DNA from: Burkholderia ubonensis
GTDB taxonomy: Bacteria > Pseudomonadota > Gammaproteobacteria > Burkholderiales > Burkholderiaceae
NCBI RefSeq assembly: GCF_001718695.1
Contig: NZ_CP013420.1
Location: forward strand, 2,914,001-2,978,000
DNA: 64,000 bases
Direction: 5' to 3'
Position 1 is the stretch's first letter, and each line of letters starts with the position of its first letter. The notes beneath the pieces are model-generated. The model made no database searches and was not told the DNA's origin. It saw only the letters and a list, made by a program, of their open reading frames with translations. The position numbers and the translations under genes are program-made. This document shows positions 25,786 to 33,013 of this stretch, piece after piece.

Positions 25786-26506
25786 CGCGCAGCTCCTGGC
25801 GATCGCGCGGGGCCGGGGCGTCGGCCGGATCTGTGACGATCACGACCCACAGACGGCGCGGGCCGTGCGCGCCGTAAGCGAGCGTCTGCTGGATGTCGGA
25901 GGTCTTCGACGGCCCCGACACCAGCACGAGATTGGTCGGCATGCCCGCCTGCCAGCGTTCGGCGTGCACGGCCGCATGGAGGTCCGCGTGCAGCGTGCGC
26001 GCATGGACGAGCGCGACGTGCAGCGGCGGCACCAGCGACACGGTGCGCGGCGTGCCGGCGTCGGGCGCGAGCACGAGCGTGCCGGTCGCCGCGATGCCCG
26101 AGCGCGCGATCGTGAAGCCCGCGTCGATCGTGTCGAACAGCTCGGCCTTCCATGCGTCGATCGGCCGGTCGAACGGCACGGTCGCGACGGTGTCGGGCAG
26201 CGCGCGGGCCAGCGCCGCCGATTCGGCGCGGGCCGGGTCGAGCAGCAGGCGGCGCACGCCGGCCGCGGCGAGGCGCTCGGCGAGCTGCGCGGGCCACGCA
26301 GCCGCGTCCGCGCACCAGACGTCGGCGTGCGACGCGGCGAGCGCGGCCTGCATCGTCTGCACTAGCGTGTGGAGATCGGCGGCGAGCGGGGCGCGCTGCG
26401 CGGCGTAATGCTCGCCGATGCGCGTGTCGACCGCGGCGCTCGCGTGCCCGGCGACGCCGGGCGCTGCGGCGCGCAGCCGCGCGAGGATCGCTTCGCGCGC
26501 GCTCAT
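25748..26506 (-). CDS. lutC: Lactate utilization protein LutC
   Basis: This 252-residue LUD-domain protein (YkgG/LutC family) has the landmarks FTIARSGIAATGTLVL and LVLVSGPSKTSDIQQTL, the latter near the family's conserved C-terminus. It is the third component of the LutABC lactate oxidase. The ATG at 26506 overlaps the lutA stop by ATGA. The last 38 bases overlap lutB, so all three subunits are translationally linked. The C-terminus is longer than usual by about 20 polar residues because of that overlap. Confidence 0.9.
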   Translation of the reverse strand: MSAREAILARLRAAAPGVAGHASAAVDTRIGEHYAAQRAPLAADLHTLVQTMQAALAASHADVWCADAAAWPAQLAERLAAAGVRRLLLDPARAESAALARALPDTVATVPFDRPIDAWKAELFDTIDAGFTIARSGIAATGTLVLAPDAGTPRTVSLVPPLHVALVHARTLHADLHAAVHAERWQAGMPTNLVLVSGPSKTSDIQQTLAYGAHGPRRLWVVIVTDPADAPAPRDRQELRDERPPDAVRRPR

Positions 26507-27303
26507 CGGTTGTCTCCGCGCAGCGACGCCGCGCCGGCGGTGCGGCGCCACAGGAAGCTCGCGAGGTGCTCGACCGGCAGCGGCGCGCCGGCCTTCGCCG
26601 CCGCATGGCCGATGTTCAGCAGGCAGCCGCAGTCGGCGGACACGAGCCGGTCGCAGCCGGTTGCGCACGCCGCCGCGACCTTGTCGCGCACCATCGCGCC
26701 GGAGATGTCGGGATGCTTCAGCGAGAACGTGCCGCCGAAGCCGCAGCATTCGGCTTCGCGTTCGTGTTCGATGCGGGTCACGCCGGGCAGCGCGTCGACG
26801 AGCGCGACGCCATGCGCGCGCGTGCCCATTTCGCGTCGCGCCGCGCACGACGTATGCAGCACCACGCGTTCGTCGGGGCCGGCTGGCGGCGCGATGGCGT
26901 CGAGCCGCACGTGCAGCACGTTGACGAGGAATTCGGCGAGTTCGTAGGTGCGCTCGGCGATCGCGCGTGCCTTCGCACCGTTCACGGGATCGTCGGCGAA
27001 CAGCGCCGGCCAATGGTGCCGCATCATGCCCGCGCACGAGCCGGACGGGACGATCACGGGCCACGGCTCGGCGAACAGGTCGAGCTGCGCGGCGGCGACG
27101 CGGCGCGCGTCGTCGGGATTGCCGCTGCTGTAGGCGGGCTGCCCGCAGCAGCTCTGGCCCCGCGGATAGTGGACGGTCAGGCCTTCGCGCTCCAGCAGCC
27201 GCACCGCGTCGAGCCCCGCGTCGGGGACGAACAGGTCGACCAGGCAGGTCGCGAACAGATAGACGTCCGCGGGCGCGGCCGAAGGGTAGTGCCTTTCGTT
27301 CAT
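26503..27303 (-). CDS. lutA: Lactate utilization protein LutA (CCG-domain Fe-S protein)
   Basis: This 266-residue protein has two cysteine-rich CCG domains: GQSCCGQPAYSSG near 50 and the later ECCGFGGTFSLKH, plus SCAGMMRHHW, ADCGCLLNIG and VVLHTSCAARR. CCG domains bind an Fe-S cluster and are found in heterodisulfide reductase-like and glycolate or lactate oxidising complexes. It is the first gene of the operon. Its promoter region holds the LldR-type site at 27382-27396, 86 bases before the start. Confidence 0.92.
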   Translation of the reverse strand: MNERHYPSAAPADVYLFATCLVDLFVPDAGLDAVRLLEREGLTVHYPRGQSCCGQPAYSSGNPDDARRVAAAQLDLFAEPWPVIVPSGSCAGMMRHHWPALFADDPVNGAKARAIAERTYELAEFLVNVLHVRLDAIAPPAGPDERVVLHTSCAARREMGTRAHGVALVDALPGVTRIEHEREAECCGFGGTFSLKHPDISGAMVRDKVAAACATGCDRLVSADCGCLLNIGHAAAKAGAPLPVEHLASFLWRRTAGAASLRGDNR

Positions 27304-27381
27304 GTCTCACTCCAGGTGACGGCGGCCCGGCACGCGGGACGGCTTTCGCTGCATAATTCCCGCGACGGCGCGTTGGCTCAA

Positions 27382-27396
27382 ATTGGTTGGGCCAAT
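27382..27396. promoter_or_regulatory. LldR-type operator between lutA and lldR
   Basis: ATTGG-TTGGG-CCAAT is a perfect 5-5-5 inverted repeat, matching the ATTGG...CCAAT-type operator known for LldR/FadR-subfamily GntR regulators. On the minus strand it touches a plausible lutA -35 box (TTGAGC, 17 bases before AATTAT). Repression of the lut operon in the absence of lactate is the likely outcome. Confidence 0.7.
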
Positions 27397-27430
27397 CGAC
27401 GCGACAGCGATACGAAACGGGGAGACGGCA

Positions 27431-28147
27431 ATGGCGGCGATGACGGCACGGGGCCGGACCGAAGTGGTGATGCGCAAGATCGAGACGGCGCTGCTCGACG
27501 GCACGTGGCCGGCCGGCGCCCGGCTGCCGGCGGAGCGGGTGCTCGCGGAGCAGTACGGCGTCGCGCGCAACACGATCCGCGAGGCGATCCAGCGGCTCGT
27601 CGCGCGCGGCCTGCTGCAGAGCCGGCGCGGCGCGGGCGTGTACGTGACGGACCAGCTGCGCGCCGGCATCGCGTCGCCGTGGGGGCAACTCGTCGCCGAC
27701 CATCCGGCGCTGCGCGACGACATCCTCGAGTTCCGCCGCGTGCTGGAGGGCGCGACCGCGTATTTCGCCGCGCTGCGCGCCGACGCGGGCGACCGCCGCC
27801 GGATCCGCGCGCTGATGCGTGAGCTCGAAGCCGCGCATGCGAACGACGACCGCGCGGTCGAGGCGGCGACCGACTCGAAGCTGCACGAGGCGATCGCGCT
27901 CGCGTCGCACAACACGATGTTCCTGCACCTGCATACGAGCGTGATCGGCATGCTGCGCGAGCACATTTCGATCAACGTCGCCGGGATGACGACCGACGAC
28001 GAGCAGGCATCCGAACTGCTGCTGCAGCAGCATCGTGTGGTGTGCGATGCGATCTGCGCGCAGCGGCCCGAGGAGGCGCGCACCGCGATGCAGACGCATA
28101 TCGACTATGTGCGCAGTCACTTCGAGCGTAACGGCGCCGCGTCGTGA
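27431..28147 (+). CDS. lldR: GntR-family (FadR subfamily) regulator of lactate use
   Basis: This 238-residue regulator has an N-terminal winged helix (residues about 8-72, with LPAERVLAEQYGVARNTIREAI) and a C-terminal all-helical FCD effector domain (about 90-225). That domain keeps the metal-binding pattern Asp/His...His...His (EFRRVLEG, KLHEAIALASHN, QQHRVV). Its divergent position next to lutA and the adjacent operator-like sites support a lactate-responsive role like LldR/LutR. The ATG at 27431 follows GGGGAGA; upstream in-frame starts at 27383 would place the operator inside the gene. Confidence 0.88.
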   Translation: MAAMTARGRTEVVMRKIETALLDGTWPAGARLPAERVLAEQYGVARNTIREAIQRLVARGLLQSRRGAGVYVTDQLRAGIASPWGQLVADHPALRDDILEFRRVLEGATAYFAALRADAGDRRRIRALMRELEAAHANDDRAVEAATDSKLHEAIALASHNTMFLHLHTSVIGMLREHISINVAGMTTDDEQASELLLQQHRVVCDAICAQRPEEARTAMQTHIDYVRSHFERNGAAS

Positions 28148-28148
28148 G

Positions 28149-28163
28149 ATTGGTTGGACCACG
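28149..28163. promoter_or_regulatory. Second LldR-like half-conserved site after lldR
   Basis: ATTGG-TTGGA-CCACG starts two bases after the lldR stop codon. It repeats GATTGGTTGG(A)CCA of the upstream operator, with the right half changed at the last two positions. It may be an auxiliary operator or a decayed copy. Confidence 0.4.
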
Positions 28164-28238
28164 GCGCCTGTGGCCCGTGCCTGAACGCGCTGGCGGTGGG
28201 GCGGTGCGAGGGGCGGGGGCGGGGTGCCGGGTGCGCTC

Positions 28239-28315
28239 GTAGTACGGTCGAAGTGCAGTCGAAGTACGGCGGAGGTGCGATGGAAGTACGGCGGAAGCGC
28301 GATCGAACTACGCTC
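28239..28315. repeat. Degenerate 11-bp tandem repeat array
   Basis: Seven consecutive 11-base units have the pattern GAAGTRCRGYC (for example GAAGTACGGCG twice at 28261-28271 and 28283-28293). Alternate units are more alike, so the real period may be 22. There is no spacer structure, so it is not CRISPR. Confidence 0.75.
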
Positions 28316-28358
28316 GAACCAAGGTCTCGGGGGCGCCCGAACGCCGCTCGACGCGCGA

Positions 28359-28388
28359 TTGACCGGCTCGTCGGGCGCCCACTAGAAT
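28359..28388 (+). promoter_or_regulatory. Sigma-70-type promoter of the PLD gene
   Basis: TTGACC (28359-28364), an 18-base spacer, and TAGAAT (28383-28388) lie 74 bases before the GTG start. This is among the best -35/-10 pairs in the window. Confidence 0.6.
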
Positions 28389-28461
28389 CGGTCGGAACTG
28401 CCCGTGCGCCGCGCGCCGCGGCGCTCACGTGCCCATTGACCCGACTGTCGAGGAAGCCTCC

Positions 28462-30087
28462 GTGCTCACGTCTTTGATCCGGCACGCGCCGGCCGCGCCG
28501 TGTTGGCGCGCCGTGTGCCGCCTGGCCCGCGCGCTGGCCGTCTGCGCGCCGCTGTCGCTCGTTGCCGCGTGCGCGACGCACCCGCCTGCGACGTCGCTCG
28601 AGCGCACGGTGTCGCACGCGTTGCCCGCCGATGCCGCGACGCCGCTGCGCACGGCGCTGGCCGCACCGGAAGCCGCACATCCCGGGCAGTCGGGCTTCCG
28701 CCTGCTCGCGGACGGCGCCGCCGCGCTGCAGATGCGTATCGCGCTCGCCCGCGCGGCGACCCGGACGCTCGACATGCAGTACTACATCGCAACCGAGGAC
28801 ACGACCGGCAAGCTGCTGCTCGGCGCCGCGCTGTATGCGGCCGATCGCGGCGTGCGGGTGCGGATGCTGGTCGACGACCTGAACTTCCGCGACATCGACC
28901 GCGTGATGGCCGCGCTGAACACGCACCCGAATATCGAGATCCGCGTGTTCAATCCGTTCGGCGTGTCGCAGCAGCGCGTGATGCAGCGCACGGCGAATTT
29001 CTTCACGCGGATCGACCGCTTCACGCGCAGGATGCACAACAAGGCGATGATCGCCGACAACCGGATCGCGATCGTCGGCGGCCGCAATCTCGGCGACGAG
29101 TATTTCAGCGCGAGCCCGACGCTGCAGTTCCGGGATCTCGACGTGCTCGCGGCCGGCCCGGTGACGCGGGACATCTCCGCGAGCTTCGATGCGTACTGGG
29201 CGAGCGGCAGCAGCTATCCGCTGCGGGTGCTGAATCATCAGACGTTCGATCCGAAGGATCTCGACGCGATGCGCGACGAGTTGCGCGCACATTGGCGCGA
29301 GAACGCGGAGCCGTACAACGCGAAGCCGCTGAACGCGACGCCGCTCGCGCAGCAGATCGCGCGCGGCGAGCTCGGCCTCGTCTGGGCGCCGGCCGAGTTC
29401 GAGGCCGACGCGCCGGACAAGGTCGCGCAGCCCACCGACGGCTACGTGAGCCCGCCGATGCGGCGTCTCGCCGAGCTGATCCGCACCGCGCAGCAGGAAT
29501 TCCTCGCGTTCTCGCCGTATTTCGTGCCGCATGACGCGGGCGTGAAGATCCTCGGTGACACCACCGCGCGCGGCGTGCGCGTCGCGATCCTGACGAACTC
29601 GCTCGCCGCGACCGACGCGGTAGCCGTGCAGGCCGGCTACGGCCCGTACCGCGCGCCGCTGCTGCGGCACGGCGTCGAGCTCTACGAATACAAGGCGCGG
29701 CCCGACCGGCAGCGGCCGCGGCTGTTCGGTTCGCGCTCGCGCGCGAGCCTGCACGCGAAGGCCTACGTGATCGACCGGAAGATTCTCGTGATCGGCTCGA
29801 TGAACCTCGATCCGCGCTCCACGCACCTCAATACCGAGCTGGCGCTCGTGATCCACAGCCCGGCGCTCGCGCAGCAGGTCGCGACGATCTTCGCGCGGGC
29901 GACGCAGCCTGACGAAAGCTACCGCGTGCAACTCGCGGCGCCGTCGGGGCCCGGCGCGTCCGAGCTGATGTGGACCGGCACCGACGACGGCGTGCTGCAC
30001 ACCTATCACGTCGATCCGTATGCGGGGCTGCTGCGCAATCTGCTGACCGGCGTGTTCATGCTGCTGCCGGTCGACGACCAGCTATAG
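28462..30087 (+). CDS. Phospholipase D-like lipoprotein (cardiolipin synthase C-like)
   Basis: The product is 541 residues long. The GTG start at 28462 follows AGGAAG and leads into a signal sequence with a lipobox (VAAC, Cys37). Two HKD phospholipase D motifs are present: HNKAMIADNRIAIVGGRN near 192 and HAKAYVIDRKILVIGSMN near 431. The length and two-domain layout fit ClsC/YmdC-type enzymes, which join phosphatidylglycerol and phosphatidylethanolamine into cardiolipin. The lipobox is unusual for ClsC and suggests a periplasm-facing, membrane-tethered enzyme. No ClsC partner (YmdB) is adjacent. A second PLD gene (clsB) lies at 56678. Confidence 0.8.
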   Translation: MLTSLIRHAPAAPCWRAVCRLARALAVCAPLSLVAACATHPPATSLERTVSHALPADAATPLRTALAAPEAAHPGQSGFRLLADGAAALQMRIALARAATRTLDMQYYIATEDTTGKLLLGAALYAADRGVRVRMLVDDLNFRDIDRVMAALNTHPNIEIRVFNPFGVSQQRVMQRTANFFTRIDRFTRRMHNKAMIADNRIAIVGGRNLGDEYFSASPTLQFRDLDVLAAGPVTRDISASFDAYWASGSSYPLRVLNHQTFDPKDLDAMRDELRAHWRENAEPYNAKPLNATPLAQQIARGELGLVWAPAEFEADAPDKVAQPTDGYVSPPMRRLAELIRTAQQEFLAFSPYFVPHDAGVKILGDTTARGVRVAILTNSLAATDAVAVQAGYGPYRAPLLRHGVELYEYKARPDRQRPRLFGSRSRASLHAKAYVIDRKILVIGSMNLDPRSTHLNTELALVIHSPALAQQVATIFARATQPDESYRVQLAAPSGPGASELMWTGTDDGVLHTYHVDPYAGLLRNLLTGVFMLLPVDDQL

Positions 30088-30250
30088 GCGCCGGTCCGCG
30101 GCCGCCGTTCCCGCCGTTCCCGCCGTTCTGATACGTGCGGAAAGGTGATAAGGTTGCATGCACAACGATCAGGGAGCCGTGAAGGCGCCGCCGGAATCGC
30201 CGCACGTCGCGTGCGGCGCTGGCCAGCGCCTGCTCAACCGGAGCACTCGC

Positions 30251-31025
30251 ATGCGTCACGTGCCGAACCAGCCGTTTTCCCGTCCCGCCCGCTTCGCCGA
30301 CGCCGAATGGCAGGCGCGCGTGCAGCTTGCGGCCGCGTACCGCATCTTCGATCAGCTCGGCTGGACCGAGCTGATCTACAACCATATCTCGCTGCGCGTG
30401 CCGGATGCCGACGGGCATTTCCTGATCAATCCGTTCGGCCTGCATTACCGCGAGGTGTGCGCGTCGAATCTCGTCAAGGTCGACATCGACGGCAACGTGA
30501 TCGGCCATTCCGACTGGCCGATCAATCCGGCGGGCTTCACGTTCCACGGCGCGATCCATGCCGCGCTGCCGGACGCGCATTGCGTGATGCACGTGCACAC
30601 GACGCCCGCGATGGCCGTGTGCAGTTCGCGCGGCGGCCTGTCGTTCTCGAACTTCTACGCGGCGCAGCTGTACGGCAAGGTGGCGTATCACGACTTCGAA
30701 GGCATCACGGTGCATTTCGACGAAGGCCGGCGCATTGTCGCGAGCGCCGGCGGGCGGCCCGTGCTGCTGCTGAGGAACCACGGGCCGGTCACGATCGGGC
30801 GCCACGCTGGCCGAGACGTTCTCGCTGATGTGGCTGCTCAATCGCGCATGCGAAGTGCAGGTCGCGACGCACGCGATCGGCGACCCGCTGCCGATCGCGC
30901 CGCCGGTGCTCGAGGCGTGCGTGCGCGACTCGCTGAACTTCGACCCGAAGCACGGCGCGGGGCAGGATGCGTTCGACGCGCTGCAGCGCATCGTCGACCG
31001 CATCGATCCGGGGTATCGCGCGTGA
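30251..31025 (+). pseudogene. Class II aldolase/adducin family protein, frameshifted
   Basis: The first 180 or so residues (ELIYNHISLRVPD, VMHVHTTPAMAV with metal-binding His, LLLRNHGPVTIG) are in one frame. The C-terminal part (MWLLNRACEVQV to the stop at 31025) is in another. Removing one G from the GGG at 30797-30799 restores ...TIGATLAETFSLMWLLNRACEVQ... and a normal 257-residue protein. Class II aldolases cleave sugar phosphates; many family members in Burkholderia have no known substrate. As written the frame continues to 31162 with unrelated residues. The single-base insertion may be real or a sequencing error. The ATG at 30251 follows GGAG. Confidence 0.8.
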
Positions 31026-31356
31026 TGGATACGCGGGTGATGCGTAACTGCGGCGGGGCAGATTGCTTCGGGCTGCTTGCCGACGCCCGACGCCGAAGCG
31101 GCGGACGAGGCGGGTATCGCGTGCGCGACGAGCAAAAAAAACGCGGCCGGCTGGCCGCGTAAATACTCGCAGACTCCTTCGGACGAAGGAAACAAGCAAC
31201 TGTGAAACGAAGTGTAGCGAAAGGCTGCGCGCGAATTCAGGCGTTGCGCTGCAAAGGTCCCTTCCTGGATTCGGCACGCTGCCGGATCGGCGCCGATCGA
31301 CTACCATCACGTAGCGCCCCGGCCGCGGGGCGTACCACGTCGTACAAGGAGATTCC
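31026..31356. other. Intergenic region upstream of the CHRD gene
   Basis: These 331 bases hold no supported gene. They contain the minus-strand terminator-like hairpin at 31133-31160 and the ribosome site AAGGAGA (31346-31352) of the CHRD gene. Confidence 0.5.
31133..31160 (-). terminator. Terminator-like hairpin on the minus strand
   Basis: ACGCGGCC (31141-31148) and GGCCGCGT (31153-31160) form a stem; read on the minus strand it is followed by eight T. No minus-strand gene ends here, so it may stop antisense transcription or serve both directions poorly. Confidence 0.5.
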
Positions 31357-31791
31357 ATGCCGAAGCTGCGTTTCCTCCAGGTGGCGTTACTCGCGGGCGT
31401 GCTGGCCGCCGGCAGCGCCGCGGCCGAAACGGTTCGCCTGGCTGCCGACCTTCAACCGTCGAGCGAGGTGCCGCCCACCGCGACCAAGGGTGCCGGCGCG
31501 GTCGACGCCACCTACGACACGGCGACCCACCTGCTGCGCTGGACCGTCACTTACGAAAACCTGACGGGGCCGGCGACGGCCGCACATTTCCACGGTCCCG
31601 CGCCGGTCGGGCAGAACGCCGGCGTGCAGGTGCCGATTCCGAAGGACGGCCTCGCGAGCCCGATCAGGGGTTCGAAGGAACTGAACGATGCGCAGGTGAC
31701 CGAACTGATGGCCGGCAAGTGGTACTTCAACATCCATACGAAGGAGCATCCGTCCGGCGAGATCCGCGGGCAGGTGCTGCCGGCGAACTGA
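31357..31791 (+). CDS. Secreted CHRD domain protein
   Basis: This 144-residue protein has a signal peptide (residues 1-23, ending AAA before ETVRLAADL). The rest is almost entirely one CHRD domain: PSSEVPPT, AAHFHGPAPVGQNAG, and GKWYFNIHTKEHPSGEIRGQVLP. CHRD domains are beta-rich modules first seen in chordin; their bacterial role is unknown, though conserved His residues suggest metal binding. It is expected in the periplasm or outside the cell. The ATG follows AAGGAGA. Confidence 0.85.
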   Translation: MPKLRFLQVALLAGVLAAGSAAAETVRLAADLQPSSEVPPTATKGAGAVDATYDTATHLLRWTVTYENLTGPATAAHFHGPAPVGQNAGVQVPIPKDGLASPIRGSKELNDAQVTELMAGKWYFNIHTKEHPSGEIRGQVLPAN

Positions 31792-31943
31792 TGCGCGCGG
31801 CGGCGTTTGACATATAGGGTGTCGAAGGCGGGTGGCGAGTCGGTCGAGATGACGTGTGGCTCGACAGGCCGCCGCTCGGGCAGATGTAAGCGCCGATCGC
31901 GCCGCAGGCGCGCGATGCTCGACCGCCAGTCGGCGAACCGGCG

Positions 31944-32036
31944 AACCGCCCGAACCGCCCGAACCGCCCGAACGCCCGAACGCCCGAACGCCCGAACGCC
32001 CAACGCCCAACGCCCAACGCCCAACGCCCAACGCCC
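31944..32036. repeat. Tandem repeat whose period shrinks from 9 to 8 to 7 bp
   Basis: Three 9-base units AACCGCCCG (31944-31970) are followed by three 8-base units AACGCCCG (31971-31994) and six 7-base units AACGCCC (31995-32036). The minus strand reads GGGCGTT repeatedly, which fits a G-quadruplex-forming pattern (four GGG runs separated by four bases). It lies in the convergent gap between the CHRD and EcsC genes and encodes nothing. Confidence 0.9.
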
Positions 32037-32061
32037 AACGCCTCGCACCCACCCCCGCGCT

Positions 32062-32907
32062 TCACCGCGCCGGCGCGCCGTCGATCGCCTGATACGCGGC
32101 CCGCACGGCCGCGGCGCCGTACTTGCGCTCGAGCCGGCGCACGGTGAAGTGGCCGTGCGCCATCTGCTGGAAGTGATCGATGAACAGCGTGTTGACGGTC
32201 GCGCCGAGCACCGCGCCGATCGCCGGGATCGACTTCGCCGCCATCTGCTCGGTCACCTGCACCGAGAAGCGCGACGCGACGGTCTGCACGAGCCTGAACA
32301 GCGCGGCCGAGCCGTGCGCGCCGACGCCCTTCGACGTGATGTCCGACGACGCCTTCGAGATCGCCTGCGCGAGCGCGCCGCGCAGCACGAAGTAGCCGAG
32401 ATCGGCGTCCTCTTCGTTCTTGTCCGGGTTGCCGCCCATCCCGAGTACCGCGAGGCACTGCAGCTGCGCGTCCACCGACGACAGGTCCTCGCCTTCGCTG
32501 CGCGCGATGTCGCAGACCGAGCGGAAGATCAGCGTCGTCGTGACCGGCAGTTCGACCGGCAGCGCGACGAAGCCGAACGCGCCGCCGGCGGCGCCCGTCG
32601 TCGCGACGGCGAGCTTGTGCAGCAGGTTGCTCGGCTTGTCGTGAGCGTCGGCGTCGGGCGCCGGCGGCTTGCCGAGCGTGCGCAGCGCGAGGTTCAGGCA
32701 CTTGCGCAGCGCGAGCCGGGTCGCGTCGTTGATCTTGCCGGTCGCGAAATCCGGCAGCCTGCCGATCATCTTCTCGATCGGCGCGCCGAGCAGGCCCGTC
32801 AGCTTCATCGTCAGCGACGGGCTTTCGAGCACCTGCTTCGCGCGCCGCAGCGCATCCCGATCGTCTGCCGACAGCGTCGTCGCGACTTCGCTTGAAATCG
32901 GTTCCAT
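32062..32907 (-). CDS. EcsC family protein
   Basis: This 281-residue protein is of the EcsC family, named after a Bacillus protein linked to the EcsAB transporter and protease secretion; its biochemical role is not known. Visible family features are the glycine/alanine-rich membrane-like segment TTGAAGGAFGFVALPVELPVTTTLIFR near 105-130 and a second one near 225-250 (IPAIGAVLGATVNTLFIDHF). No signal peptide is seen. The gene is divergent from the MFS exporter with about 106 bases between them. Confidence 0.82.
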   Translation of the reverse strand: MEPISSEVATTLSADDRDALRRAKQVLESPSLTMKLTGLLGAPIEKMIGRLPDFATGKINDATRLALRKCLNLALRTLGKPPAPDADAHDKPSNLLHKLAVATTGAAGGAFGFVALPVELPVTTTLIFRSVCDIARSEGEDLSSVDAQLQCLAVLGMGGNPDKNEEDADLGYFVLRGALAQAISKASSDITSKGVGAHGSAALFRLVQTVASRFSVQVTEQMAAKSIPAIGAVLGATVNTLFIDHFQQMAHGHFTVRRLERKYGAAAVRAAYQAIDGAPAR

Positions 32908-32982
32908 CTTTCTCCTTCGCAGCTCGGGCCGGAATGCGGCCGCCAGCCAGGTTATCGCACCAATGATAGAATTTTCAGATTC

Positions 32983-32996
32983 TTTGACTTGTCAAA
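32983..32996. promoter_or_regulatory. Palindromic operator upstream of the MFS gene
   Basis: TTTGAC-TT-GTCAAA is a perfect 14-base palindrome, 17 bases before the MFS start. A -10-like TAGAAT lies just upstream (about 32967-32972). MarR-family proteins bind palindromes of this kind, and a marR gene closes the operon, so autorepression is likely. Confidence 0.6.
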
Positions 32997-33013
32997 AGTT
33001 GCGAAGACAAAAA

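Larger units (their letters stand above)
28148..28461. other. Intergenic region with repeats and promoter before the PLD gene
   Basis: These 314 bases contain the second LldR-like site (28149-28163), a degenerate 11-bp repeat array (28239-28315) and a sigma-70 promoter (28359-28388). No gene is seen. Confidence 0.6.

Noticed and set aside
28239..28315. 11-bp repeat array as CRISPR or plasmid-type iterons
   Set aside because: No spacers, no replication initiator gene, and the units are degenerate.
30828..31025. Independent 65-residue gene
   Set aside because: It is the C-terminus of the frameshifted class II aldolase.
31944..32036. Short regular repeats resembling a CRISPR array
   Set aside because: Units of 7-9 bases are directly contiguous with no spacers and no cas genes nearby.
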